Below, one piece after another: positions 1 through 13,365 of a DNA stretch of 40,170 nucleotides; position 1 is the stretch's first letter; each line of letters begins with the position of its first letter. The notes beneath the pieces are model-generated. The model worked only from the letters and a program-made list of their open reading frames with translations. It had not been told where the DNA came from and did not search any database. Origin of the DNA: Sperchopsis tessellata. Taxonomy: Eukaryota > Arthropoda > Insecta > Coleoptera > Hydrophilidae. The translations under genes were made by a program, and so were the position numbers. Where the stretch lies: contig JAWQRN010000084.1 in assembly GCA_033557685.1 (NCBI GenBank), positions 1 through 40,170 of the forward strand. The letters run 5' to 3'.

Positions 1-1399
1 TATATATTTATATTGTTGCAATAAACTGTTAATAATGCAAGTTTTGCTTGAATTCTCCCAATGGCTTTGATAAATAATATAGAGCATAAATTAAAACAAA
101 CATACATATAAGAAATAAATAAATCTGCTATCTATGAAGAACAAAATTTGGTTTACTTGTTACGGAAGTTTAGTTGTGAATTAAAAATAAATGCATGACC
201 AATGCTAGATTAACATATAACTTTAAAAAATATGAGAAAATAATTAATATTTAAAACCAATAACTATCTACTCAACTAACCTAAATTGTTTTTCGTTTTT
301 GCTTTAGTAAACTTTTCGTTCTAAACAGATTTCTGTAGATTTTACCACCTCTACTATATTTCCATGTGTAGAACAAATAATATACTTGCAAAGTTAATGA
401 GAAAGACATGGAAGTATAAGTGAGGAGCCAGTCACAGTATAGTGTACTGTGTACTATAGGTATTACAATAATATAAGTTAACAATAAACATTAGTTCCTA
501 GCCTTGAGTAGTTATGTTGAACTGTCAAGTAATATCTTTTAGAAAAATATTTAGTTAAACTTCCTATAAGTACAAATGGCCACTGTCTCACTTTCTGTTT
601 CTCATTATATTTCTATTTTTGTTTGTTCTGACAAAGGCATTTAGTATAGGTGGCTTCAACAACACCAATTGGTATACATATGGAATATACATTCAACAAA
701 GGCAAAGAGTCTGTAGCCTGTTTCTATTCCAAGTATTCCAATGTTGCAGGGTTAATATTACATTTATCTCTATATATAGAAATGTTGTACTTGGTTTTAA
801 TAATTTAAAAGAGGTTTAAGACCTAATAATCTGTTTGCTAGTGAATATCATGGAGACACCTGAGTCGGATTTGTAAAGTTTGCTAGTGCAAGATTGCTGC
901 ACATATTCTATGGTCAAGTACCTTAATCGACTTATGAAAGTTAACTTTTCTTGCAGTTCCTATGTCAGCTATTATAGGAAATTGAAGTTTCCAAAACTTT
1001 TTTCTGTCCTATTTTCACCGCTTTGATCTTCAAATATGTGATGGAGTAATACTGCTTAACCTTAAGACTGCCAACTCTCCCAGTATGAAGAAGTAATGGA
1101 ATTTACTCATGTGAATACTCATGGATTTTGTAGATGTTTTAATACAAAAGTAATTTTGAAACATGGTATCTTTGTTTTAGACTCCAGTCTTCACCATTTT
1201 AAAATTATAAGGTATAAGTTAGACCTCATATCTATAGTAGGAAAAAAGTCTAATGATTTGAATATATATACCCGACCTACAATCATTAGTACAGCTAAAT
1301 TACAAAATTCAAACAAAAAATCCAAAAACAGATGGATTTCAATGCAATATATATTAATCTGGGAAGCTAAATGTGTGCTTTATTTATTATAAAAAATGG

Positions 1400-1560
1400 T
1401 TTATTACAAAAACAAGCCACTTCAGTGGCTCAGTGGGTTCAAACTCGGCCAAGATGGTTGGTTTTCTATGATTAGTGAAAGATCTTAGCACTAACCCTGT
1501 TCCGGAATGGACTGTTGGTCGAATATATTTTAGGTGATTTGACCATGAGCAGGTTAAAGA
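1400..1560 (+). repeat. possible tRNA-derived SINE remnant
   Basis: A less AT-rich island contains TGGCTCAGTGG (1426-1436, like a polymerase III A box) directly followed by GGTTCAAACTC (1436-1446, like a B box). The usual 30-40 base spacing between the boxes is missing, so if this is a SINE its head has an internal deletion. No tail or target duplication was found. Confidence 0.22.
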
Positions 1561-2747
1561 ATCTTATTCCAATTGAATACGATGAAATTTTGCATTTATT
1601 GCAGAAATAGATCGATGACAAATAATCCAACAAACTACCAAAATACTCTAGAGCATGTAAAACACACGTTTATTTTCAATCATCAAAATAAATTTTTGTA
1701 AATTTGCACATAGAACAACCATTCACAACTATTGATTGAAATGAAACATTGATTAAAAATTGATAAAGATTTCTATATATATAATATACAAACAAAAATA
1801 TTTAAGAGTGCATTGCAATTAAAATTTTGTTAAATTTCCAGAATCTTTTAAATAAATTAAGACGTAGATGAATATGAAATTATACTAGTAGGATGAAAGA
1901 ACAATATGAGTAATAAAATACTAAAGATTAATGTATCTCCGTAAGATAATACAATTTGAAGACAATTCACAGAATGGCAATTGGCACGAAGTATAGGAGA
2001 AATTTAGTCATCGAAAAGATTCAACATTTTAAAATGGAAGATAAATAGGAAGAATAGAATTTTTGTATAATTTTGAATCAAATTCTAAAAGATTGTTTTT
2101 TTAAGATTAAAAACCAGGTTTTATGACGCAAAGCTATAATCGTGGATGTATACATCTTTCGGTACAAGAGAAACTCGATTTGAGAATCTTCAAAATATAT
2201 ACATTTTTATGAATATTTTTATTGAAAATCAGCAGCATAAAGAAGTCATTATGTGTAAATGTGCAAATATGAACTTTTGTTTATTTAGACACTTCTTCTT
2301 TATTGGTAAAACAGAAAAACTAGAAGTTTGTGAGATTATATATATTCAGATTGCAAAGGAATTTTGAAATAAGAAACTTTACTGGGGGAAAAAGTGAAAA
2401 GAATGTCGAAAGCGATTTTTTAATTTTTGGAAATTCACATATATTGAAGGGTCTACTACACAAACATTTGTTTATAAGTAACAAGCATTGTATTTTATAT
2501 CACTCAGTTATAAAAAATATATGTTAACATCACCAGCTTTGAATCATGAGTTCATCAAGTATAGTGATCGTAAATTTTTTTGGAAGTTATTCACCAATAT
2601 CTAATGGTGTATCTAGAAACCACGTCAGGAAGACCAATATTTTGTAACAACACGTTTCTACCTAATATAATAAATGAGTTCACAGATTAAAAAATAGAAA
2701 TTTTTATTAAAAATAGTGCAGCACAAAAAAATGTAATCTAAATTACC

Positions 2748-2766
2748 TATATATATATATATATAT
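2748..2766. repeat. TA microsatellite
   Basis: About 19 bases of alternating T and A in otherwise plain AT-rich sequence. Confidence 0.9.
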
Positions 2767-5700
2767 TAACGATAATAAATCAAAATAGACCTATGAATTT
2801 CGCTAATATTCCCTGATTCGTAATCCTGTATCGATACTATATCCATAAAAACCCAAACATACAATTGTCCACAATATCAAATAGTATGTAATAGCTGTTA
2901 TAAATAAATCATAATTTTATTTTTACTTTTTTTTCTAGGTGAAGTTTCAAATACCGTGTAGATTAAATAAAATTCCTAGACCTTGACAACAGTAAAGTCA
3001 GAAACACAAAGCATTTTAAATCGTTAAACTTAAAAAAGAAAAACATATAATAATGTATGGAACAAAGACATCATGGTATATGCAAAATATGTTAATCTTG
3101 TTGCATATATTAATACTTTAACAGTTTATATTGCAATAAATAAATAAAGTATTACTTAGTAATAATAAGTTAATATGTATTTGTATTACAATATTCCTTG
3201 TTTGAAAACTATGCCAATCACAATCTTTATAATCATTATAGCTAGAATCTAGTTTTATAATAATTGGTATGATATGATAAAAAAAATGACCACTATAATA
3301 TGTATCATAAATTCTGAAGTTGTCTGCCATATCATGCAAACAGTACTAATTGCTTGTAAAGCTGTTTATATTTAAAAATTCTATAAATATAAACAAATTA
3401 ACGCAACAACTGAAAAAATTTCAAATAACTTCTACAGTATACATATTTTAAATACATTACAGGTATGTATGTCATTAGATATAAAATTTGAATATATAAT
3501 ATTAATATAGTTTATGTAAAGTTTGTCCCTATAGATATTGGTTTAAAATACATTTTATTTATACATATTTTCGATATTTCTTGGTGTTAGCAGTAAACAT
3601 AGCTTCTTCAATACCGATACTTCAATGGAATACCATCAGAAGTTCAAACTGTCCCCCCATTTAAAAAATATTCTCTTTTCAATTTATCCAAAAGCTATGT
3701 TTTGAAGTATTTACAAAACTGAACTAAACCTTTTTTTCCGAATAAATTTGATGAGTCAAGTGGCTCTTTTTTTTGCATCTATTATTATATTATTACTAAA
3801 AGATTGAAGATTTGATTGTTTTTGTTTATATATATATATACGTATATATACTTATATAAGTGAACCTTTTTTTTAGATTTCGTTTCCTTATTTTTTATTA
3901 ATTTACATATCGTTCAGCTTAGGCCATCTTATAGTAGGCAAAAGCATTATATCTCTTAACTCTTACTTACTATTTTTTTTTGCAAAAGCAATATCTATTG
4001 TATCAATAAATCTTATATCCCTCACTCATGTTGGACATTGGTTTTACCTACATTTAAAAAATATTTTCAAAATTTTGTTGAATATGTCTTACTAAGCTAC
4101 ATTTGGTTTATCTACTATTAAGAATGCTGTTAAATTTTTAAAATAAAAATTAAGCATTTAACAGTGTTTTTTTTACATAATACTCTTCATTCATCGGTTA
4201 ATATATTATTAGATTACAATAGAAGATTTCTCTTAATATTAAAGAATAAAATTTTTTAAACGAATAACAGTATGTACAAGGAGAGAGTATTTTGTGATTT
4301 ATCTCTCAAAAAATATCTTTTAAAATTAAGAACATTCCTGCCTGCAGGTACTCGAAATCCTTGAACACAAAAATAACTTTTTACATTCCCATAATTGACT
4401 TTAATAATTAAAAATAATTAAGAACTTTAACGCTATAAATAATGTACATGAATTTGTCCGATTTAAATGTCTTTTATAACTGCCTATTTGTTATTTCTAA
4501 ACTATTTAATACATACAGATATTGAGTAGGAAACATGACTAATGGATTTCCTATTGAATATCTTATATATATATACCTCTACGGTATAAGTACCTAGCCC
4601 GAGCGTTTATAAAATTAATATTTTACAAAAATATAAGTATTATATATTTGCATTGTTTAATTGTCAACAAATTAATGTTAGCATAGATACACCTACATTA
4701 AACAGAAATGAAATTAATATCCAACAAATTCATGTAAATTTGTTGCTGTACCAACATACAATTTATAAAAGCCAAAAAATATAAATCTAATCAATAATTT
4801 CTAGCTTAACTGTCTTTTTTAAAGAAATATTTATGAGGATGGTGGGCTCATCAAAAGAAACATTAACAATGTATTCCACACTAGATTTTTTGAAAATAAA
4901 CAATAGTGTTTATCAAAATAAACCCTATGTATAAATTCAAAATTTCAGTTGCCAATGAACTAGTGTTAGCGAATGTACTTTTTAAACAATTTCAAACAGA
5001 TATGTGCAGACTATAACGTGTTCAATGTGTTATTCTAGTTCAGTATATTTTTTAAGATGTAGATAATATAATTGATTGCTTTATTAGTATAGGTATGTTT
5101 AGTACGTATATGTTTAATATGTGTATGTGGTTAAAAGTTAAGAAGGTAGTATTTAAAACATTTTAAAATTCTAATCAAATTATTTGAATATATCATCAAC
5201 AGTTTTTCACTATTTTCACCTGTAATAAAACAATGAATATGATAATCTTCAAATTTTAAAATTAAAACTGAGATTATATCATCGATTAGAATTTAAAGCA
5301 AAAGTTATGCTTAGAAAATATTGATTTACAATAACAAAATTTGAAAATGTTCATGTACAATCAAAAGTATAATGAATGAGGAACAAAGAAAGTAAACTTT
5401 TTTTCTTTGCTTGTATTGGCACAATACATGGTTTGAACATTAATGTTACAGTTTTAATATATGGATGATCTTTATTGAAAATTACTCAATATAGCTATTA
5501 ATCGTTTGCAATGTTTGAGCAGAAATTATGACATTATTATTTTGAGTTTTTTCTGATGCCAATGGGACTGTTTGTTAATAATTGCATTTCTTTGGACCGA
5601 TTTAATGATTGTTTTATTTATTTCATCATCATTGGCGTCATTATAGTGAACATATGTTTTTTAACTTATAATTATAATTGGAGAGAAAAAATTTTAACTG

Positions 5701-8129
5701 TCACATTTAACAAATTAATAATATTTTTAGAAACCGACCAAAATAAGATAGCATGATTTTTTTGTTTTTATCATAACTGTGATAGATTTGTAACCAAGTA
5801 AATTAGTAATTCTAATTGGTGCAAACAATTTCACGTGGCATATGAATTATATTCTTAAGTAAAGATCCAATAATATAAATGTTAATATGAGTAAAGATTC
5901 ATATTAAAAACACTTATGAAATCACTTTAATGTGCTTTACGGCATTTGATTGATATGGAATTATATTATGATATATTTCTTTATATTGCTTTTTATTTAT
6001 TGACTGTGTATACAAAAAAGTTTCGCATAATAACAATTTGAAATAATTTTAGATTGAAAATACTTTAGCAATCACATAATAATTTTGAGATTTTTAAACA
6101 ATTGGCAATACATATATGAATTTAACACAGGAGAAAGAGCACTTGGAAAAGAAGTATTGCTTCTGTCAGAAGGGTTTAAAAGACAAACTGAAATTTTTTA
6201 GTTGATTTAATGCTTAACGTTATGCCATTGCTGACTCAGGACGAACCATACCCAGAACAGTATTGACCTTAAGATATTGTGAAAGTTGTTAACAAGCTAG
6301 TTATTTTTGAATAGGGATTTTGTCCATTGTTTTTGCAAAAAAGGGATAAACACTTATACTCTAGGGCATTATATAATAGCTACAGTCTATTGAAATGGAC
6401 TTTTTTTTACATTATTTTGGGAGTTTCTGCAATTTGTTAGATCAAACGTTAATGGTAGTATATTTAATATTGAATGAGGGAAGTAGCTGTGATTAAATTT
6501 TTATTTGATTAGTAAGATGGAAATATTTTTTAATTCTTTGATTTCCTATTTTTTAATTGTAAATTGATTTTGTTGATAAATAAATTAAGAAAATGTCAAT
6601 TATATCTAAATATCCATATTTAGAGTATCTTATAATAGGTTTAAACATTTGAAATTTTATCCTTTTATTATAACTCAGACGTTAAACAGATGTTTTAACT
6701 AACTTGAAGTATTGTCAGAATAACTTGAACTTGTAAAAGCTATAACTGATTTTCCGTATTAAAAATATAACTAAGTGACATCTAAAAAACTTAGTGGTAG
6801 CATCAACTTGCCAAATAACTGTACTGTTAAGTTTTTGTGAATATTTTTACAAAAGTACCTACCATATTTCTACTTTAGTAAGGGTTTTACTGTACTGTTT
6901 AGATTGGGAAATGGCGCAAAGCAATCCTTACATAGTTCTACTAAAAATATTGTTTGAAACCACCAATCCTCTAAAATGTTTGTTCATAGAAACTTATTCT
7001 AATGTCTTTTTTGAATGCATAAATACAAAACAATTATACAATAATGTTGATACAACAAATTTTTAACTACACTAAACTAACACTTAAAAATATAAAAATA
7101 ATACAATTTTTGTGCATTCACAAAAATATGAGTTTGAGCACCAATATTTATTTATTATTCATTCATATGCAATACACAAACTAACTCTACTCAAAACTGT
7201 TTATGTACATCCGATCGTTTTTTATTTATTGGAGTATTGCAAACGCGTTCATTGTACAGCAGGTATTTAATATTCTTCATAATATATAATTATCTATATT
7301 CTCTTAAATATAAATATAAACTACCATTTTTTTATTAACTACATGATATGTATGAGCGAATTATATATTATATCAAGTCCGCTATTTTTAGAAGTACTAT
7401 TGAAGCAGTATTTCATTGGGTTTAGTTAATGCATGCATTAAGAAACGCTGCAAATTAAAATTTGTAATCATTATTTAACAAAAACTGTATTTTGAAACAA
7501 ATGTATTGTAATAATGATGAAAGTGTAATTAAATTTCAACAGGATAAGATTACAGATATTATTGAATCTACGGAAAAACCCTAGATAGTCTATGTAAGAA
7601 GTATTAAATTTTATAGCCTTTGTATTTGGTATGGGTTAGTTATTATATGATAGGAAGAGTGTAACTCTTGTATTTAACAGCCACCACGGCTTCGATCGTT
7701 CTTCCATTAATATATGTTACTATAATATTAGTTTCACTTATAAGTTATAAGGATTACATTTTACAATATATTACATTCTTAAATTATACATATTGTGCAT
7801 GCTTTGCAAAAACACACAATTAAATTGATTTTATTTTTTAATTATGGATTACATAGCTGCAAGTGACGCAGAAAATTGACATTTTTATTTCTGACCACAT
7901 TTTCAATTACTTTAACAGATTTAGCATCAATTTGAAGAACAAAATTGTAAACAAAACATTCTAGATGGCTTTCATAACACCTAAGAATAACATATTGTAT
8001 GAAGGCTGTACTGCATAGACTGCATGCATTTGTACTAATGAGAGGTAGTATTCCTCCAACTTTTGCAATGTGCTATAAAATCGTGGTCTTTAAATTTGTA
8101 ATCCCATAATAAATATCATTTTTGAAATT

Positions 8130-8260
8130 TCAATATTTTGGAAACCATGAGAGGTAAGGAAATAGAACTGATAGGAGTGGCAAAAGACCTAAAGCAGATT
8201 GCTTTATCACCATGGACTAACAGTTGGATGAGAGTCCTTCATGATTAAAAGCGTATATAA
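8130..8260 (+). mobile_element. possible C-terminal end of a non-LTR retrotransposon ORF2
   Basis: In one plus frame SGKRPKADCFITMD and in the next SWMRVLHD resemble the RGRPKTRWLDDI ... NWMRVAQD end of RTE-type ORF2 proteins. It is a very short match across a frameshift. Confidence 0.35.
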
Positions 8261-8469
8261 TTCATGCACCAAGGTTCAATTACGTAAATTTTACATAAGT
8301 AGGTCAACAATAATAATCAAAGCTGCCCATTAATAGAATCCCAAAAGTTACGAATAAATTGAAGACTGGTATAGAAAACACCTTATCAAATGGAACTAAA
8401 CACTATCAAACAGACTTATGAAATTAAGTAAATATAAAATTTTCAGTTTCGTTACTACTACTATCAATA

Positions 8470-9077
8470 TCAGGTCAGTCCGTAAGTCCGTGCGTTTTTT
8501 GCATTCTCATTTAGACAAGTGTTTTTAACACTATTAGAGTTCTATTCAGGGTCACACAACTCTCATTTGCAGTTGAAGATTTGGCGAGAGCAGTTATGCT
8601 GAGTGTTTTTAAACAAAAGCAAAAGCTGGGCTACATCCAAGAAAAGTTATTTTGTCTGTATGGTGGGACACGTTGGGTGTAATCTACTTTGAACTGTCAG
8701 ACAATTACAACTGCAATATATTGTGAGGAATTAAAATGTCTAAACCAAAAATTACAAGAAAAATGACCATCTCTGTTAACAAGAAAGAATAAACGATAAC
8801 GCTAAACTACACTACAAATTTAACTTTCAGAAAACCGGAAAGCTATAACTGATAAAGACCTAGTGATTATCATTTATTCCGAGGTCTGCAGAACTTTTTA
8901 AATTTGATACCAAACTAAAACATTTTTATGAAAAAGAAATTAAAAAGTTGCTTTCAAGATGGCAATACATTTTTGAAAATAATAATGTATATATTTTACA
9001 TTAAAAATCTTTTAATATAGTTCAGTATGGTGTTTTATTTTAACTATAAATATGCACGAACTTATAGACTGGCCCAA
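8470..9077 (+). mobile_element. internally deleted mariner element with TIRs
   Basis: The left TIR CAGGTCAGTCCGTAAGTCCG at 8471 matches the complement of the right end (gcacgaacttatagactggc, 9053-9072). TA lies next to both ends (8468-8469 and 9078-9079). Inside are AGLHPRKVILSVWWDTLG-like residues near 8627-8690, a DYHLFRGLQNFL-like stretch near 8870, and EKEIKKLLSRWQYIFENN near 8930-8980, all in disrupted frames. At 608 bp it is roughly half the usual mariner length; the N-terminal half of the transposase is gone. Confidence 0.85.
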
Positions 9078-9489
9078 TAGATTAATTTCAATCAATCAAG
9101 ATTAATAAACTTCTTCTGTATACAAATTCCTAGTTATTTTAATCACAAAGCTCTTTGAGAACATTTCAAATTTTATTAAATAGATGTAAAAGTATTCCGT
9201 ACTAGGAAAAATGCATGTTCTGGTTGTTGAGCATTTATTTTTTGAAGTTTTATAAAGTCCCCAATCAGAGTGAGATGACAATGTTTTTCATAGAATTCGA
9301 TCATTTGAGAAGTGAATACTTATATTTGAACGTAACTTTTACTAAGTCTTTCATTAATCTTAGAAACAATTGCAGTGTAGGTAAAATCTGTAAATTTAAA
9401 AAAAAAAAGTTAGATGAATAAAAGCATATAATTTAAGTTATAAAGAAAATAGGTTTATGATGAATTTATAATTTGCAATTGAATAACAA

Positions 9490-9990
9490 TCAAGGCTTTC
9501 AGAAGGGGAGGCATATTGACTCCACTGCTGTTCATTAATAATGGATAAAGTGATGATTGAAATGGGTAAAAAACAAAGGAAGGACCTTTTTGATGGGTTA
9601 CAGCTATTAATCACAATTGGCTTTTCTAGATTGCATTTTCTTGGTTGTAGACTCTTAGATTGAACTTGTAATGTAATTGAATAAACCAAGCATGGAAATG
9701 AAAATAAGTGTATCCCATATTGAACTCAAGGGAAGCCATACAAGTGAAGATAAATAAGTGATATTGAACTGAAACATATGGATATTTTTAAATATCTCAA
9801 TGAAATTTTGGCAATGGATGGAAAGCTGAAATCGGAGTGTCAGAATTACTCCGGCAGCAAAATTTCTGCGTGACATGAACAAGGAACACGAAAAAATATG
9901 GAGATTTATAGTGGTGAGACATGCGTACTGAACAAGAGAGATCTTAGTAGAATAAAAACTGCAAAAGTGACATCAGTATTACCTTTAAAT
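9490..9990 (+). mobile_element. degraded RTE-like reverse transcriptase fragment
   Basis: Plus-strand pieces appear in the right order for a non-LTR reverse transcriptase: GGILTPLLF near 9507-9535 (family RQGGILSPLLF), MDKVMIEMGK next, DGKLKSECQN near 9815 (family DGKLxxEIQNR), and SGETCVLNKRDLSRIKTAKV near 9910-9970 (family YGSETWTLTKRDLSRIQTAEM). Frames shift repeatedly and the core is deleted. Confidence 0.6.
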
Positions 9991-9999
9991 GTGACAATA

Positions 10000-12470
10000 T
10001 ATTTTTTGGCCATTATAGACCTCTAAATTTGACATCAATTTATACTAATTTTTCAACTTCAAAATGTCATATGATTTTATTTTGTTATCGTATATAATTA
10101 GTTCCTGTAATTATGATGTATTGCTTCCTTGGCTGCACAAGAATAAATATTTTTAAAATTTGATAATTCTAGTATTGGAAATGGAAATGGAAATTTCATG
10201 AAGATTAAATATACAATAAGGGTAATGATAAATCTACTGCAACACTGAACATTGCGATACATCTCATAATGTGCTTAGTCATGAATGTAAAGCCATATAC
10301 ATGAAGTGAATTATGTATCGTACATCTAGAACAACTAATTACTAACAGAGTAGTGCTAATGAAATCCTAATAACAAAAACACATGTCCACTGTTCCTATA
10401 TTTTTCGATGCATGTTTGATTTCTGATTTTCATAACTACTTGGCTGCTTGGCTTTTTTTGTTTACCTCACTGTTTTCTACAGGTACCTCCAAAATTTAAA
10501 AGTTATAAATATGACATCATAAATTGGTCAAAAATTATCAACGTAATGTCAACGTTATAAATGAAACATCAAAAAATCACCAATGTTTTATTAAAGTTTG
10601 GGAGTGGTTGGTGCAACAAAAATAAACTGATTGAAGGTTATACCCTTGAAGAGGGTTTTACGGGTAAATCAGTTAAGTTGCTATAAGTATACATTATGAG
10701 GATGTAGGAAGTGAAGTTGCCTTGGAGGATGTTAGAGTAAAGAAGAATTTGAAGAAGACCCATATGGCGAGCGATAGACATGTCTGCAGAAATTTGGAAA
10801 AATGACCTATCATAGGAGAGAAGGAATAACTTACATTTATGAATTGATTAGAGATTATTTGCAGAAGTGTCAAATTAATTATGGTGATGGTAAAATGCTC
10901 ACTCATTCAAAGCTGATTTTCATATGTACTGTTATGTTTTGAACTGAACTTTAACTACAAGAGCTTTCAAATAATCTTTTAATAGAAGCTAAATCTTTGC
11001 AATGAGAATGCTGTACAGACATTCCATGATGTTTAAATTAGTGAGATATCTGTTAGAAGACCAAAATCATTAATTTCTGTTTTGTAAGTGACTGAAGTGT
11101 TTGTTAAATCTAAGTCCTGTTTAAAATATATTCTCACATATTAGTGATAATGATGATAACGATGACACTAGTTAGACACTTCAATTATTAAAGTAGTAGT
11201 TTACATCTAGGTATGCCCATCCAATGGAACTTACGAAAACATATGATAGTGTAAGTATAGGATGAAATCATAGTGTGGATATAAGAATAAAACTGTGAAA
11301 TTCATTTGTTACAAAATACATTTTTGTAGGGTGTACCAATGTTTTTTTTTATAGTAACACTATATGTTGTAAGATATAAAGGAAAAATAACACTAACACT
11401 AACTAAACAAAGATGTTTGTGTATTGCTTTAAACGGCTAATCTACAGATATATATTTTTAAAGTTGCATATTGCAGCAAAAATGTTTTTCTACTCTACAA
11501 TGGCAGTGAAAATTAGTTGAAAATTAATCGTGAACATTATATTACATATATGTATATAAAGAATACATACAACACAAACAAGTAACAAAAATAGGAAAAT
11601 TAAGTTTACGTTATAGTTCTTGTATATAAGCTAAGTTACAAGTCAATATGTATAATATGACTAAGCTAAAGTCTAGTTCGTTTACTAGAACTTTGACTGT
11701 TGACATTGGTGTTACAGTTTCATCATAATTATTCACTAAATGGACATGTTTTACTAATCTTTTTTAATTGACCACAGTGTCGACTTTACACTAATTAATT
11801 AAACAAATATTCTCTGTATAAAATTTTCAAACGTCGAATAAACCACTAAAATTCTGAAAACTATCGTACGAATTTTAAGCTAATCTTTTTACTAGTTTTG
11901 TAGTGATACGACATTTTTTCTACCTCTTATCTATAATACTATTACCACCTTATTTCACAATATGCGTGTTTTTTTTGAAAAATCATTGGTGTTCTTCTTT
12001 TTGAATTAAAGCTTCATCATTGTGCTGAAATAATTAGAAAACTTTTTTATTAAACTAGCATTTGTCTAAATTTGTATAGCAAATTCTCAATTGTTTGGGT
12101 TTTAGAGAGCATTATATAGCAATTTGACCTCCAAAACAATTTCTAATTTAATATTTACACTTCAGTTAAAAATTTGCAATTCAAATTATTACTATTGCTA
12201 TTATTACGTTATGAAAAATATAAATTGGTTTAAAGTATTACATCGAGAATTCAAATCAAAAATACTACATTGCTCCAATTTATATAAGCAGCAACAAATA
12301 TAATGTATAAAGATTATGGCTTATTTGAAATTAATCGAGACATTAATTTTGAATATATTTGTCACTAATACTATTTGATGCTTTAAAAAAAAATAGGTGT
12401 ATCGATGTGCATTAAACCTTTCTTTATATATCAAAAATGATAGACTCGTTCTGTTAAAACACATATATCT
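10000..12470. other. AT-rich intergenic sequence
   Basis: No convincing exon. At 10690-10800 the plus strand reads RRPIWRAIDMSAEIWKNDL in one frame with stops nearby, faintly like the GRPRRRWID end of non-LTR ORF2 proteins. Otherwise nothing recognisable. Confidence 0.5.
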
Positions 12471-12473
12471 AAG

Positions 12474-12902
12474 AGCCATTACCACTCGGATTCAACTTCG
12501 GACGGTACTTCAACAATAGTACACAATATATTGCTTCAAACACCTGTAAATAGTGGTACGTAGCAATAAAGTAAATTTTATATACTATTAAATATATCTA
12601 CTGATACTATTCTCATATAAAACATTTTTTGTATGAGAGGATGAAAGGTAGAAAAAGTTTATGTTAAAATCTTCTCAATGTTTTATAGATGAATCGAATC
12701 ACTACATAGAAGACTTGGAAAGGTACATGTTAATTATTCTATTTTTGATGTGTTTATGAGTGAAAATTTGTAGTATGAAAATATGATTCCGTTGCTAACA
12801 TTTAAACGTAATACTCAGATGTAAGTTATATCCATGTAAATTTACTTTAAAAAAAACTGCAACAGAAATGTCAACGAATCAATCCTACAATCACAGCTCT
12901 GA
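12474..12902 (+). CDS. candidate last three exons of an unidentified convergent gene
   Basis: Three plus-strand segments join in frame: 12474-12555 (acceptor ctaag, donor AGTG|GTACGT), 12689-12722 (acceptor ttttatag, donor GAAAG|GTACAT) and 12866-12902 (acceptor actgcaacag, ending in TGA). The joined reading includes SHYHSDSTSDGTSTIVHNIL, DESNHYIEDLER and NVNESILQSQL, which is hydrophilic with a charged helix at the end. An AATAAA follows at 13086. I do not recognise the protein and find no convincing upstream exons in the window. The arrangement would make it convergent with Camta. Each piece is short, so chance cannot be excluded. Confidence 0.35.
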
Positions 12903-13181
12903 ATCCGTAAATCAGAAATACTTAGGTCATACAATGTCTAAACATCTCACTTTTGTTGTCACCGTGCATTCTTATTAAATGCATAAAAATGTACCAATTA
13001 ACAGCCAAAGTAGACATCTTTTTAAGATTACAAGAATATATAAATATCAAGATAAACAGGTGTCCACTACTTTTAGCATTATTTAAATAAATTATGAACA
13101 ATTTAAAGTTTTTTGCTATGTATTTTGTTTTCTTTGTTTTGTTATCATTAGGTAGTACTTAGATTAAAGCCACTTAGTGAC

Positions 13182-13200
13182 TATATATATATATATATAT
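13182..13200. repeat. TA microsatellite
   Basis: About 19 bases of alternating T and A, just downstream of the Camta stop codon. Confidence 0.9.
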
Positions 13201-13313
13201 TTACGTTATAAGTGTGTTTTATACATAACCATACAAGGGGTACGTGATATAAATGCAACATGCTAAGTACTGAAAATAATTCTTCATCATTGAACTATAG
13301 GGTTTTTCATTCT

Positions 13314-13365
13314 TCAGCTGTTGTTCATAGATTGACTCTTTTTAGTATCGTCGCCCCTATCGGAT
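13314..13365 (-). CDS. Camta: Camta terminal exon p with stop codon
   Basis: The acceptor is tattcttttag. In the phase delivered by the previous exon it reads RSDRGDDTKKSQSMNNS and then TGA at 13314-13316. It is short, but the frame match, the acceptor and the hydrophilic reading support it. The 3' UTR would continue leftwards; I cannot fix its end because AATAAA-like strings are common in this AT-rich DNA. Confidence 0.65.

Larger units (their letters stand above)
1..8130. other. AT-rich sequence without recognisable genes
   Basis: Open frames here are all under 100 codons, with AT-driven composition and no motifs. The region may be intergenic, part of a long Camta 3' UTR, or intron of the candidate convergent gene ending at 12902. 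Besides the SINE-like island and a microsatellite I see nothing to annotate. Confidence 0.6.

Noticed and set aside
844..874. Short plus-strand segment reading NIMETPESD with splice-like ends
   Set aside because: Only about ten codons, weak donor, no partner exon; chance is likely.
1096..1392. 98-codon open frame in the left flank
   Set aside because: Lys/Ile/Asn-rich composition expected from AT-rich DNA, no motif and no splice support.
7660..7720. Less AT-rich island with open readings on the minus strand
   Set aside because: No consistent splice signals or motif; too short to support.
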